Below are positions 52,971 to 61,721 of a stretch of 64,000 nt of DNA, piece after piece. The translations under genes and the position numbers were made by a program. The notes below the pieces were generated by a model. The model was not told the origin of the DNA and did not search any database. It saw only the letters and a list, made by a program, of their open reading frames with translations. The stretch covers positions 1 to 64,000 of the forward strand of contig FOEK01000020.1 of NCBI GenBank assembly GCA_900110635.1, given 5' to 3'. The first letter of the stretch is position 1. Each line of letters starts with the position of its first letter. This DNA comes from Lachnospiraceae bacterium NE2001. Lineage in GTDB: Bacteria > Bacillota > Clostridia > Lachnospirales > Lachnospiraceae.

Positions 52971-53663
52971 ATGTCAGTAATTAAGATGGAAAATGTCACA
53001 ATGAAATATCCAACAGGCACAGTAGCCCTGAAGGATGTTAACATTGAGATAGAAAAAGGAGAGTTCGTCTTTGTTGTTGGTTCTACGGGTTCAGGTAAGA
53101 CCACATTTATCGAACTTCTTCTAAGAGAACTGGTTCCTACCAAGGGACGGATCGAGGTTGCAGGTATTGACCTGGCAAGACTTAAGAAGAACAGGATTCA
53201 CAAGGTTAGACGTAAGATAGGAGTAGTATTCCAGAACTTCCGTCTTCTGAAGGATCGTACAGTATATGAGAATGTAGCATTTGCCCAGAGAGTTATAGAG
53301 ACACCATCCAGGTACATAAAGAGACAGGTACCTGCGGTTCTGGCCCTGGTTGGTCTGGAGGACAAGTATAAGTCTTATCCAAGGCAGCTGTCAGGTGGTG
53401 AGCAGCAGAGAGTTGCACTTGCAAGAGCTCTTGTTAACAAGCCGGAGATAATTCTGGCAGATGAGCCTACAGGAAACCTTGATCCAAAGCATTCCTGGGA
53501 CGTAATGAACCTCCTGGATGAGATAAATGCAAAGGGAACTACAGTTGTGGTAGTTACACATAATAAAGAGATAGTAAATGTTATGAAGAAAAGGGTTATA
53601 ACCCTCAAGAAGGGTGTCATTGTAAGTGATGTCCAGAAGGGAGGTTATATCGATGAAGATTAG
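52971..53663 (+). CDS. ftsE: Cell division ATP-binding protein FtsE
   Basis: 230 residues. Walker A VGSTGSGKTTF, signature LSGGEQQRVALARAL, Walker B IILADEPTGNLDP. The FtsE hallmark VFQNFRLLKDRTVYENV is present. With FtsX it forms a type VII ABC complex that transmits ATP hydrolysis to an extracellular peptidoglycan hydrolase. Its stop lies 11 bases inside the ftsX start region. Confidence 0.96.
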   Translation: MSVIKMENVTMKYPTGTVALKDVNIEIEKGEFVFVVGSTGSGKTTFIELLLRELVPTKGRIEVAGIDLARLKKNRIHKVRRKIGVVFQNFRLLKDRTVYENVAFAQRVIETPSRYIKRQVPAVLALVGLEDKYKSYPRQLSGGEQQRVALARALVNKPEIILADEPTGNLDPKHSWDVMNLLDEINAKGTTVVVVTHNKEIVNVMKKRVITLKKGVIVSDVQKGGYIDED

Positions 53664-54561
53664 TTCAGTTGGTTACAGTGTAAGACAGGGTTTTAAGAAC
53701 CTGCGTAGAAATCTACTGTTCTCCCTGGCTTCAACAGGTACGATTATTGCCTGCCTCTTTGTCTTTGGACTTTTCTACTGTGTACTGGTTAACTTTAGGG
53801 GTGCTATTCACAAGATTGAGAGTAGTATATCTATAGCGGTATTTTTCAAAGAGGACTTATCTGAGGAAGCTATCAATCTGATTGGCGAGCAGATCAAGAC
53901 AAGAAAAGAAGTAAATACCATAGATTACATTTCACCAGAACAGGCCTGGGAGGATTTTTCCGAGCAGACCTATGACGATCCTGCTGCAGCAAGGGCAGCG
54001 TTTGGTGATGATAACCCACTTGCTCAGTCAGCATCTTATATGATCACGCTGAATGATTCCAGCAAGCAGGCTGATTTTGTACAGTTCCTTGAAAGTATAG
54101 AGGGAATCAGAAAGGTCAGCAGCTCCACATATACTGCAGATAGTATATCGGCTATTAATGCATTTGTGGGATATGCATCCTTTGGTATCATATTCATACT
54201 GCTCCTGGTATCCATATTCCTTATCAACAACACTATTACTATAGGTATTACTGTAAGACGTGAAGAGATCAGGATTATGAAGCTGATAGGTGCAACAAAT
54301 GGATTTATCAGAGCACCATTTATCATAGAAGGTATCATCATCGGACTGGTTGGTTCTATTGTTCCCCTGGTTCTGCTGTACTATCTTTATGACCTGGTAA
54401 TTAACTATATCGCTGGTAGGTTTACAATACTGAAGAGTCTTTTCGAGTTTACACCTCCATTTGATATGTTTAAAACTCTTATCCCGATAACACTTCTTAT
54501 CGGTATAGGAATTGGTTTCTTTGGAAGTATTATAACAACGAAGAAGCATCTGGATATATAG
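53653..54561 (+). CDS. ftsX: Cell division protein FtsX
   Basis: 302 residues from the ATG at 53653 (GGGAGG 8 bases before); the longer frame to 53626 lies in ftsE. Four membrane helices: one after the N-terminal RQGFKNLRRN segment, an extracellular domain (~50-170), then three helices with the RREEIRIMKLIGATNGFIRAP cytosolic motif. It activates the hydrolase encoded next, as FtsX does for EnvC or PcsB. Confidence 0.95.
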   Translation: MKISSVGYSVRQGFKNLRRNLLFSLASTGTIIACLFVFGLFYCVLVNFRGAIHKIESSISIAVFFKEDLSEEAINLIGEQIKTRKEVNTIDYISPEQAWEDFSEQTYDDPAAARAAFGDDNPLAQSASYMITLNDSSKQADFVQFLESIEGIRKVSSSTYTADSISAINAFVGYASFGIIFILLLVSIFLINNTITIGITVRREEIRIMKLIGATNGFIRAPFIIEGIIIGLVGSIVPLVLLYYLYDLVINYIAGRFTILKSLFEFTPPFDMFKTLIPITLLIGIGIGFFGSIITTKKHLDI

Positions 54562-54570
54562 ATTTTTTTC

Positions 54571-54595
54571 AGGACCTACGTATCCCGTAGGTCCT
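54571..54595 (+). other. Hairpin between ftsX and the M23 gene
   Basis: AGGACCTACG pairs with CGTAGGTCCT around a 5-base loop. The T run is on the 5' side, so on the coding strand it is not a classic terminator; it could be an mRNA stability or attenuation element. Confidence 0.5.
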
Positions 54596-54618
54596 AAAGT
54601 GTCTAAGAAGAATAGATT

Positions 54619-56061
54619 ATGGATAAAAGAGATATAAGGGACAACTTAATACTCGCAGTTGTTATGCTGCTTCTTATGGTGCTGGCTTGTAGATCAGCTC
54701 TAAGAGGCGGTATTGCTTATGATGTGCAGGCAGATGCGACATCAACCGATGCCACCGAGGTAACAACAGAGGGCTCTTCAGATACAACAACAGAAACGCC
54801 TACTATTACTCCGGACGGCTTCAGTGACGACGATCTTAGTAACGACTCTGATGATGATGACGATGACTCCAGCGATAGTTCCAGCAGTAGTGATAGTGAT
54901 ACAACTACATCAAATGGTGTATCTGCTGAGGAACTGGCGGCTCTTACTCAGGAGCTGACCAATACACTGCAGGAAAAGAATGATCTTCAGACTACACTTA
55001 ACGCATTGCTTGAAAGCCAGAATGATTTTATATCCAAGTTAAATGAATTAGATGATCTGATCCTTGAGTACCAGGACAAGCTGGATGAAATTGATGAAAG
55101 AACAGCTTCTGCCCAGACTATGATGGTTCAGCTGAGTTCAGAGATAGAAGAAGCACAGCAGAATCAGGATGCACAGTATGAGCTGTTGAAGACACATATT
55201 CGAGAGGAATATGAGAATGGCTCCTACAGCTTCCTTGATGCAATCTTTGATTCGGTAGATTTTATGGACATAGTCAGCAAATCAGAGTATATTCAGGCTG
55301 TTGAAGACTATGATGAGAAGGTTCTGAAGGATTATACAAATGCTAAGCAGGTGCTTGCAGATAAGAATGCACTGCTGACCATGCTTACCTCCAATATGGA
55401 TGTTCTGGCTGAAGCTTATGAGAATAAGCAGGAATCTCTGCAGATTCTTTCTGATGAGAAGGAGTCTCAGATCAATAGTTATCAGGAATCTATAGATTCT
55501 ATGGAAGCACAGGTTAAGTCTCTTGAGCAGATCGAGGCTGAGGTTCAGGCCAAGATCACTGCAGCAGAGGCCAGCTACAACGTAAGCTTTTCTGTAAATG
55601 GAAGTACAGGAAGTGCTCAGTATAACGGCGCTCAGTTCTTGTGGCCTATGCCAACCAGTACTGTCATTTCATCCTACTATGGTCCGAGAACTGCACCAAC
55701 AGCAGGAGCAACCTCATATCACAGAGGTATTGATATTCCTTGTTCCATGGGTAGTGATGTAATCGCTGTTGCCGATGGAACTGTTATCTATGTTGGATAT
55801 CTGGGAAATGGTGGAAATGCTGTAATTGTTGATCACGGCAGTGGTATATCTACCTGTTACTTCCACCTGTCCAGCTATAACTGTTCGGTTGGGGATACTG
55901 TAACTGCAGGCCAGACAATCTGCTATTCTGGTAATACCGGAGTATCTACTGGTCCTCATTTACATTTTGCTGTACGTGAAAATGGTGAGTATGTAAACCC
56001 ACTTAAGTACTACACCATGATAGAAGATAAATCATCGGTTTCCGACACTGAGGGTAACTAA
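54619..56061 (+). CDS. Secreted M23 peptidoglycan hydrolase with coiled coil (EnvC/PcsB-like role)
   Basis: 480 residues. N-terminal membrane segment (~10-25), then a Ser/Thr/Asp-rich linker with an Asp run, a long coiled coil (~100-310) and a LytM/M23 domain (~350-470). The zinc ligands are visible: HRGIDIP (His, Asp) and HLHF. Coiled-coil hydrolases next to ftsEX are the usual targets of FtsX. M23 enzymes cut peptidoglycan cross-bridges. An active zinc site suggests direct activity rather than EnvC-type activation only. Confidence 0.92.
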   Translation: MDKRDIRDNLILAVVMLLLMVLACRSALRGGIAYDVQADATSTDATEVTTEGSSDTTTETPTITPDGFSDDDLSNDSDDDDDDSSDSSSSSDSDTTTSNGVSAEELAALTQELTNTLQEKNDLQTTLNALLESQNDFISKLNELDDLILEYQDKLDEIDERTASAQTMMVQLSSEIEEAQQNQDAQYELLKTHIREEYENGSYSFLDAIFDSVDFMDIVSKSEYIQAVEDYDEKVLKDYTNAKQVLADKNALLTMLTSNMDVLAEAYENKQESLQILSDEKESQINSYQESIDSMEAQVKSLEQIEAEVQAKITAAEASYNVSFSVNGSTGSAQYNGAQFLWPMPTSTVISSYYGPRTAPTAGATSYHRGIDIPCSMGSDVIAVADGTVIYVGYLGNGGNAVIVDHGSGISTCYFHLSSYNCSVGDTVTAGQTICYSGNTGVSTGPHLHFAVRENGEYVNPLKYYTMIEDKSSVSDTEGN

Positions 56062-56118
56062 GAGATACGCGTTATCCATAACAAGGTGTAGGAATACTAT
56101 TAAGGAGAATATGATAAA

Positions 56119-57384
56119 ATGAAACTGAAGAGATATTGTTACGCAGGACTGGCATCCTTAATGCTTCTGGGAGCATTTTCCGGATGTGGTTCAGGAAATG
56201 TATCTGATAACTCTAAGGAAGAGAGCACAAGAGACGCAGAGAATATCGAAGGTGACTCTGATGATGGAGGCTTCGATGAGAATTCAAAAGAAACGAAGAA
56301 GAAAACAGCAGAGATAGAGAAGTATATTGATAATCTATACTATTTTGATATAGATGATGAGAAGCGAGAGGAAAGCTATTATGACGGAATAATGAATGGT
56401 TTGGATGATAGGTATTCCGTTTATTATACCAAAGAAGAATATGATAAAATGATGGAGGACGATTCTGGATCCTTTGAAGGAATTGGCGCCACAGTTTCCA
56501 AGAGTCTTGAAGACGGTACTATATATATAGTAAAGCCTCTTGAGGACAGTCCTGCTGAGAAGTCAGGTCTTCTTCCAGGAGATGTTATCCTTCGTGTAGA
56601 TGACATGGAGCTTACCACTGATATGGAACTGGATTATGTTGTACAGCATATCCGTGGTGAGAAGGGTACTGATGTTGAGATAGAGGTGTATAGAGAAGGA
56701 GAACCAGACTTCCTGACATTTACAGTTACCAGAGATACAATAGAAACTAAGACTGTCGCATATGAGATGCTAGACAACGATATAGGCTATATCCAGGTTG
56801 AACAGTTTATAGAGAATACACCTTCGCTCTTTAAGGATGCGGTCGACGACCTCCAGAGTCAGGGTGCAAAGGCTATAGTTTTTGATTTCCGTAGCAACCC
56901 TGGTGGTCTTGTTAAAGCAGCTGTAGAGATGCTGGATTATCTGATAGAAGATGACGCTCTTGCTGATGGTGCTGAGACAAAGGGACTTCTGCTTCAGACT
57001 AAGGATAAAGATGGCAACGTACTGGAAAACTATAAATGTGAAGATGGTCATAGTGTAGATCTTCCAATGGCACTAATAATTGATAATAATAGCGCCAGCT
57101 CTTCTGAGATATTCGCAGGTGCCTTCCAAGATTATAATCTTGGAAAGGTTGTTGGTATGACATCCTATGGTAAGGGCATCGTTCAGTCCGTTATCAAGCT
57201 TTCAGATGGCTCTGCTATTAAACTGACAATTGCGCAGTATTTCCGTCCGTCGGGTGAGGTGGTTCATGAAGTTGGTATCGAGCCTGATATTGAAGAAGAA
57301 CTGGATGATGATTTAAAGAAGAAGATTACCATCGAACATGATGAGGACAACCAGCTTCAGAAAGCTATTGAAACTTTAGATTGA
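56119..57384 (+). CDS. S41 carboxyl-terminal processing protease (CtpA-like)
   Basis: 421 residues. A signal peptide ends in LGAFSGC, a possible lipobox with Cys at residue 23, then an acidic linker. A PDZ domain (~115-200) is followed by the S41 core with the catalytic Ser in DNNSASSSE and Lys in SYGKGIV. CtpA proteases trim envelope proteins, in some species peptidoglycan hydrolases. Its place next to ftsEX and the M23 gene suggests that it controls the hydrolase. This link is inferred from position. Confidence 0.92.
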   Translation: MKLKRYCYAGLASLMLLGAFSGCGSGNVSDNSKEESTRDAENIEGDSDDGGFDENSKETKKKTAEIEKYIDNLYYFDIDDEKREESYYDGIMNGLDDRYSVYYTKEEYDKMMEDDSGSFEGIGATVSKSLEDGTIYIVKPLEDSPAEKSGLLPGDVILRVDDMELTTDMELDYVVQHIRGEKGTDVEIEVYREGEPDFLTFTVTRDTIETKTVAYEMLDNDIGYIQVEQFIENTPSLFKDAVDDLQSQGAKAIVFDFRSNPGGLVKAAVEMLDYLIEDDALADGAETKGLLLQTKDKDGNVLENYKCEDGHSVDLPMALIIDNNSASSSEIFAGAFQDYNLGKVVGMTSYGKGIVQSVIKLSDGSAIKLTIAQYFRPSGEVVHEVGIEPDIEEELDDDLKKKITIEHDEDNQLQKAIETLD

Positions 57385-57403
57385 TACATTTATATGATAT
57401 TAT

Positions 57404-57428
57404 TAGGCAGGGATTTCCGCCCTGCCTA
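57404..57428 (+). terminator. Hairpin after ctpA
   Basis: TAGGCAGGG pairs with CCCTGCCTA around a 7-base loop. The following bases are only moderately T-rich, so it is a weak terminator before guaA. Confidence 0.6.
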
Positions 57429-57457
57429 TTGTCATTCTATATTTAAGAGGTATAAAA

Positions 57458-59041
57458 ATGAACAAAGAATTAATCGTTGTCCTTGACTTTGGCGGACAGT
57501 ACAACCAGCTTATAGCCCGCCGTGTAAGAGAATGTAATGTCTATGCTGAGGTGCATCCGTACACACTTCCTCTGGAGGACCTTAAAGCCATGAACCCCAA
57601 GGGAATCATATTTACAGGTGGACCTAACAGCGTGTATCTTGAAGAATCTCCTTCATATACTAAGGAAATCTTTGAGGCTGGTATTCCAATTCTTGGTATC
57701 TGCTATGGTTCACAGCTTATGGCTCATCTTCTTGGTGGCCGTGTTGCTACAGCGCCTGTAAGCGAGTATGGAAGAACAGAGACTATTATTGATGCCGTAG
57801 AGGAGATGACCTCTTCGGGCAAGATAAAGTCCAAGCTGTTCCGCGGCATAAAGAAGAAAATCACAACCTGGATGAGTCATACAGACTATATAGCTGAGGT
57901 ACCAGAAGGCTTCACCATATCAGCTCATACAAAGGACTGCCCGGTAGCAGCTATGGAAAATGAGGAAAAGGGCTTTTATGCTACCCAGTTCCATCCAGAG
58001 GTTATGCATACAGAACAGGGAAAGGAGCTTATATATAACTTTGTATATAACGTTTGTAAGTGCAAGGGCGACTGGAAGATGGATTCCTTCGTGGAGTCAA
58101 CCGTACAGGCATTAAAAGAGAAGATTGGAAATGGCCGCGTTCTCTGCGCTCTGTCAGGTGGAGTTGATTCTTCTGTTGCAGCCGTACTTCTTGCTAAGGC
58201 TGTTGGTAAGCAGCTGACCTGTGTATTCGTAGATCACGGTCTTCTTAGAAAGAATGAAGGCGATGAGGTTGAGGCTATCTTTGGTCCAAATGGAAACTAT
58301 GAGCTGAACTTTATCAGGGTAAATGCAGCTGACAGATTCTACAGTAAGCTGGCCGGAGTAACTGAACCAGAAGAGAAGAGAAAGATAATTGGCGAAGAGT
58401 TTATCCGTGTCTTTGAGGAAGAAGCAAAGAAGATTGGAGCGGTAGATTTCCTGGCACAGGGAACCATTTATCCAGATGTAATAGAGTCTGGTCTAGGAAA
58501 GTCAGCAACAATAAAGTCTCACCATAATGTTGGCGGCCTTCCTGACTATGTAGATTTTAAAGAGATTGTTGAGCCCCTTCGTATGCTCTTCAAGGATGAG
58601 GTACGTAAGGTTGGTCTCGAGCTGGGAATTCCAGAATACCTGGTGTTCCGTCAGCCATTCCCAGGACCAGGACTTGGCGTAAGAATAATAGATGAGATAA
58701 CACCTGAGAAGGTACAGATAGTACAGGATGCAGATGCTATCTTCCGTGAGGAGATGGACAAAGCCCTTGCAAATGGCAGAATCAAGCACCTGCCTAACCA
58801 GTACTTTGCAGCACTTTCAAACATGCGTTCAGTTGGTGTTATGGGTGACTTTAGAACCTTTGATTATGCCGTAGTACTCCGTGCTGTTAACACTTCAGAC
58901 TTTATGACCGCTGACTGCACAGATATCCCATTCGAGATACTACAGAAGGTGATGAACCGAATTATCAATGAGGTTAAGGGAGTAAACCGTGTAATGTACG
59001 ACCTTACCTCAAAGCCACCTGGAACAATCGAACTCCTATAA
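57458..59041 (+). CDS. guaA: GMP synthase (glutamine-hydrolysing)
   Basis: 527 residues. Class I glutamine amidotransferase with Cys82 in GICYGSQL and a His-Glu pair in FHPEV. The ATP pyrophosphatase domain has SGGVDSS (~229) and the C-terminal dimerisation domain runs to the end. It makes GMP from XMP. The usual last residues of GuaA are PPGTIEWE or PPATIEWE; here they are PPGTIELL and stop. This difference falls where integrative elements recombine, and an element follows directly, so the end of the gene was probably rewritten by integration. Confidence 0.96.
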   Translation: MNKELIVVLDFGGQYNQLIARRVRECNVYAEVHPYTLPLEDLKAMNPKGIIFTGGPNSVYLEESPSYTKEIFEAGIPILGICYGSQLMAHLLGGRVATAPVSEYGRTETIIDAVEEMTSSGKIKSKLFRGIKKKITTWMSHTDYIAEVPEGFTISAHTKDCPVAAMENEEKGFYATQFHPEVMHTEQGKELIYNFVYNVCKCKGDWKMDSFVESTVQALKEKIGNGRVLCALSGGVDSSVAAVLLAKAVGKQLTCVFVDHGLLRKNEGDEVEAIFGPNGNYELNFIRVNAADRFYSKLAGVTEPEEKRKIIGEEFIRVFEEEAKKIGAVDFLAQGTIYPDVIESGLGKSATIKSHHNVGGLPDYVDFKEIVEPLRMLFKDEVRKVGLELGIPEYLVFRQPFPGPGLGVRIIDEITPEKVQIVQDADAIFREEMDKALANGRIKHLPNQYFAALSNMRSVGVMGDFRTFDYAVVLRAVNTSDFMTADCTDIPFEILQKVMNRIINEVKGVNRVMYDLTSKPPGTIELL

Positions 59042-59143
59042 CAATAAGGCGATAAAGAATGCCCTATTTATGCGGGATTCGGGGCTTTAGTAGTTAAAAA
59101 TGACTCTACTTTGGCTCTAAAAATAAGAATAATAAACAAATTC

Positions 59144-59188
59144 GAGGCTATCATCAGTAGTTTTTACTACTTTTGATAGCCTCTTTTT
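59144..59188. terminator. Terminator between guaA and the repressor gene
   Basis: GAGGCTATCA pairs with TGATAGCCTC; an inner AGTAG/CTACT stem extends it. A T tract follows on the plus strand, and the repressor reads towards it on the minus strand. Confidence 0.7.
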
Positions 59189-59189
59189 G

Positions 59190-59768
59190 TTATTCATCTT
59201 TATTCGTTACTTTAACTACAGTTATCGGAACTATTTCACCATTAGGGGTATGAGTGATCATCGGACCGGGTGTAACAGCTTTGCTGATCAGAAGTTTGTC
59301 TTTGACATTACTAAAGTCTTCAGCCATAGCATCAATAGCTTCTTGGTGTTTTTCTTTAGAACCGAACTTGGCTTCGTTAGTGTATATATCATTTAATACA
59401 TTTTTTGTAGCAAGGTACATAGCGAGTTTTTCTTTAATGTACGGATCATTAAAAGAAATCTTAATGCTATCTGGTTCGATACATCCGGAACTATCTGTTT
59501 CGACTTCGAATGTCATTGATGTCTGTTCGTCCATTTTCATTAATAGAGAAAGGAGGTCTGATTCAGTATTGATATCGAAATCCATAAAAACAAAAATACT
59601 GACGCCAAGGGCTGTAGCTATTTTTTGTAACTGATCAGGTTTTGGATTTCTGATACCATACTCATATTTTTTTATAGTTGCACTATTTATTCCTGATAAT
59701 TCGCCAAGGTATTCCTGGGAGAACCCATTAAGTGTTCGATAGTGCTTGATTTTTTCGCCTATTGTCAT
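59190..59768 (-). CDS. XRE-family repressor of the integrative element
   Basis: 192 residues. An HTH_3 domain covers ~4-60 (IKHYRTLNGFSQEYLGELSG). The C-terminal ~120 residues are mixed alpha/beta and acidic, with no recognised protease motif, so it is not a clear LexA-type repressor. It is transcribed away from xis-int. Three palindromes with a TACACA/TGTGTA consensus lie between it and xis, as expected of a phage-type switch. Confidence 0.85.
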   Translation of the reverse strand: MTIGEKIKHYRTLNGFSQEYLGELSGINSATIKKYEYGIRNPKPDQLQKIATALGVSIFVFMDFDINTESDLLSLLMKMDEQTSMTFEVETDSSGCIEPDSIKISFNDPYIKEKLAMYLATKNVLNDIYTNEAKFGSKEKHQEAIDAMAEDFSNVKDKLLISKAVTPGPMITHTPNGEIVPITVVKVTNKDE

Positions 59769-59817
59769 TTTTGATTTACCTCTTTTTGGTATTTATGAGT
59801 GTATATTATCACAATGG

Positions 59818-59831
59818 TGCACAAATGTGTA
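59818..59831. promoter_or_regulatory. Operator-like palindrome O1
   Basis: TGCACAAATGTGTA, centre at 59824.5, nearest the repressor gene. It overlaps the region upstream of a TAATAT on the minus strand at 59803-59808, so it may control the repressor promoter. Confidence 0.6.
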
Positions 59832-59850
59832 TATTTTTTTAAAAATCGTC

Positions 59851-59879
59851 TTGACATACACAAATGTGTACTGTATTAT
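59851..59879 (+). promoter_or_regulatory. Promoter of the xis-int operon, with operator O2 in the spacer
   Basis: TTGACA (59851-59856), a 17-base spacer and TATTAT (59874-59879). The palindrome TACACAAATGTGTA (59857-59870, centre 59863.5) fills the spacer, so a bound repressor would block polymerase. Confidence 0.75.
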
Positions 59880-59894
59880 TCTGAGTAACAATAG

Positions 59895-59908
59895 GACACA
59901 TAAGTGTA
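59895..59908. promoter_or_regulatory. Operator-like palindrome O3
   Basis: GACACATAAGTGTA, centre 59901.5, just after the xis promoter. Centre-to-centre distances between the three palindromes are 39 and 38 bases. Confidence 0.55.
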
Positions 59909-59947
59909 CTAAATATACAGCGGAAGTGCAGAAGGGAGTGAGACTAA

Positions 59948-60145
59948 ATGGTTGATATGAATAAAATGTATCTTACAGCAGAAGAAATTTCTGAAATTCT
60001 TGGAGTATCCAAGGGCTTTGCTTACAGATTAATAAGAGATCTGAATGCAGAATTAAAAGCTAAAGGCTTTATTGTAGTAGCCGGAAAACTGCCTACAAAA
60101 TATTTTAAAGAAAAATTCTATGGAATGACATTACAGGAGGTATAA
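59948..60145 (+). CDS. Excisionase-like small HTH protein
   Basis: 65 residues. The single HTH (YLTAEEISEILGVSKGFAYRL) is of the MerR/AlpA-like excisionase type. It ends 2 bases before the integrase start, the usual xis-int arrangement. GGGAG lies 9 bases before the ATG. It should direct the integrase towards excision. Confidence 0.82.
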   Translation: MVDMNKMYLTAEEISEILGVSKGFAYRLIRDLNAELKAKGFIVVAGKLPTKYFKEKFYGMTLQEV

Positions 60146-60147
60146 AC

Positions 60148-61242
60148 ATGCCAGCATCAAAGGATGGAAAGATGTGGAGGTGTCAGTTCTACTATACAGA
60201 CTGGCAGGGAGTCCGCCACAAAAAGAATAAAAGAGGATTTCGAACTAAAAGTGAAGCTGAAGAATGGGAGAGAAACTTTCGTCAGCAACAGCAGAAGGAT
60301 CTCAATATGACATTTGAGAACTTTATTCAAATTTATTATGTGGATATGGAGCATCGATTAAGAAGAAGCTCATACATAAATAAGAAATACATAATAGATT
60401 TGAAGATATTGCCATATTTTAGGAATAAGATTGTATCGGAAATCACTCCGTCAGATATTCGAAAATGGCAGAACGAGCTCATGTCATATAAGGATGAAAA
60501 TGGTAAACCTTATTCACAGACATATCTGAAAACGATAAGCAATCAGATGGCAGCAATATTTAATTATGCCGAACAGTACTATGATCTTAAGAGTAATCCT
60601 TATCGTAAAGCAGGCAGCTTTGGTCGTTCCAGATCAGATGAAATGAAGATATGGACTAAAGAGGAATTTGAAAAATTTCTAAAAACTGTAGAGGATAAAC
60701 TGGATTCACGTTTAGCGTTTATGATTCTTTTCTGGACCGGAATGAGAATAGGTGAGCTCCTAGCACTCACATATAGTGATATAGATTTTGATAACAGAGT
60801 CATACATATTACCAAATCATTCCAACGTATTAAAGGAGAAGATGTTGTATCTGAACCAAAGACTGAGAGAGGTAAGAGAGATATAACACTTCCAGTATTT
60901 CTTGCTGAAGAGATAGAAGAGTATTGTAAACATCTATATGGGATTCTTCCAACAGAAAGAATGTTTACATTTACAAAGTCTTATATGGAGCATGAAATCA
61001 GAAGAGGAATAAAAGAGTCAGGTGTAAGACAGATTCATCTTCATTGTTTAAGGCATTCGCACTGTTCGATGCTAATATCTTTGGGATATCAGCCGTTAGA
61101 GATAGCCAAAAGACTTGGACATGAAAAGGTTGAGACGACATTAAACACATATTCTCATTTATATCCTAATAAACAAATGGAGATGGCTGATAAGCTTGAT
61201 CAGATTTTAAGGGAGGATAAGAAAGATGCCGGGAATCCATAA
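60148..61242 (+). CDS. int: Tyrosine site-specific integrase
   Basis: 364 residues. An N-terminal arm-DNA-binding domain (~1-50, WRCQFYYTDWQG), a SAM-like core-binding domain (~52-150), and the catalytic domain with Arg200 (TGMRIGELL), His299-x-x-Arg302 (HLHCLRH), His325 (GHEKVETT) and nucleophile Tyr335. All five key residues are present, so it should be active. Similar to Tn916-type integrases. It overlaps the next gene by 17 bases. Confidence 0.95.
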   Translation: MPASKDGKMWRCQFYYTDWQGVRHKKNKRGFRTKSEAEEWERNFRQQQQKDLNMTFENFIQIYYVDMEHRLRRSSYINKKYIIDLKILPYFRNKIVSEITPSDIRKWQNELMSYKDENGKPYSQTYLKTISNQMAAIFNYAEQYYDLKSNPYRKAGSFGRSRSDEMKIWTKEEFEKFLKTVEDKLDSRLAFMILFWTGMRIGELLALTYSDIDFDNRVIHITKSFQRIKGEDVVSEPKTERGKRDITLPVFLAEEIEEYCKHLYGILPTERMFTFTKSYMEHEIRRGIKESGVRQIHLHCLRHSHCSMLISLGYQPLEIAKRLGHEKVETTLNTYSHLYPNKQMEMADKLDQILREDKKDAGNP

Positions 61243-61630
61243 GAATCCAACAATAAGCTTCAGGATTACTGCTGCAGAAAGACAGGCTATTGAAGCAAAT
61301 ATTAAGGCAAGTGGAATGGGAAAGAAGGATTATTTTGTAAGATCCTGCATATATAATCATATATGTGTTGTTGGAAGAAAAGAAACAATATATCCACTTG
61401 TGGAAGAAATTCAAAATATGCTGAAAACACTTATAGAATTGAAAGAAAGTATTGAAGATAAAACTTTTGAGAATTCATCTGAGGATATTATTCAAATCAA
61501 ATCAGAATATGAGGATATGTTGAAGGCAATAATAAAATTGCTTGATGGTGCCAGATACTTATGGCAGCCGGATAGCAAAGCTACAGAAAAAAGAGATGCT
61601 CCTGCTGGTAACAAGAACATCTCTGAGTAG
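61226..61630 (+). CDS. Ribbon-helix-helix protein, MobC-like
   Basis: 134 residues. The N-terminal ISFRITAAERQAIEANIKASG segment is typical of RHH proteins related to MobC relaxosome factors. The rest is helical with coiled-coil potential (~65-105) and a short basic tail. If it is a MobC, the relaxase should lie further right. GGGAGG lies upstream inside int. Confidence 0.6.
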   Translation: MPGIHKNPTISFRITAAERQAIEANIKASGMGKKDYFVRSCIYNHICVVGRKETIYPLVEEIQNMLKTLIELKESIEDKTFENSSEDIIQIKSEYEDMLKAIIKLLDGARYLWQPDSKATEKRDAPAGNKNISE

Positions 61631-61721
61631 GAAACTATGGAGTCTCCAATACTCTAACTCGCAATTAGAAGTATATCAGAGGCTCTCATAAAAATAAATA
61701 TATTTTTAAGGAGCTATTGTA

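Noticed and set aside
331-61480. Avoidance of GAATTC as evidence for EcoRI-like specificity
   Set aside because: Several GAATTC and CAATTG sites are present in the window, and methylation would protect them; I cannot count them reliably by eye, so this neither supports nor refutes a specificity.
61631-61721. Attachment site or structured RNA between the RHH and primase genes
   Set aside because: Only short, imperfect pairings (ATACT/AGTAT, CTAA/TTAG) are present; not enough for a call.
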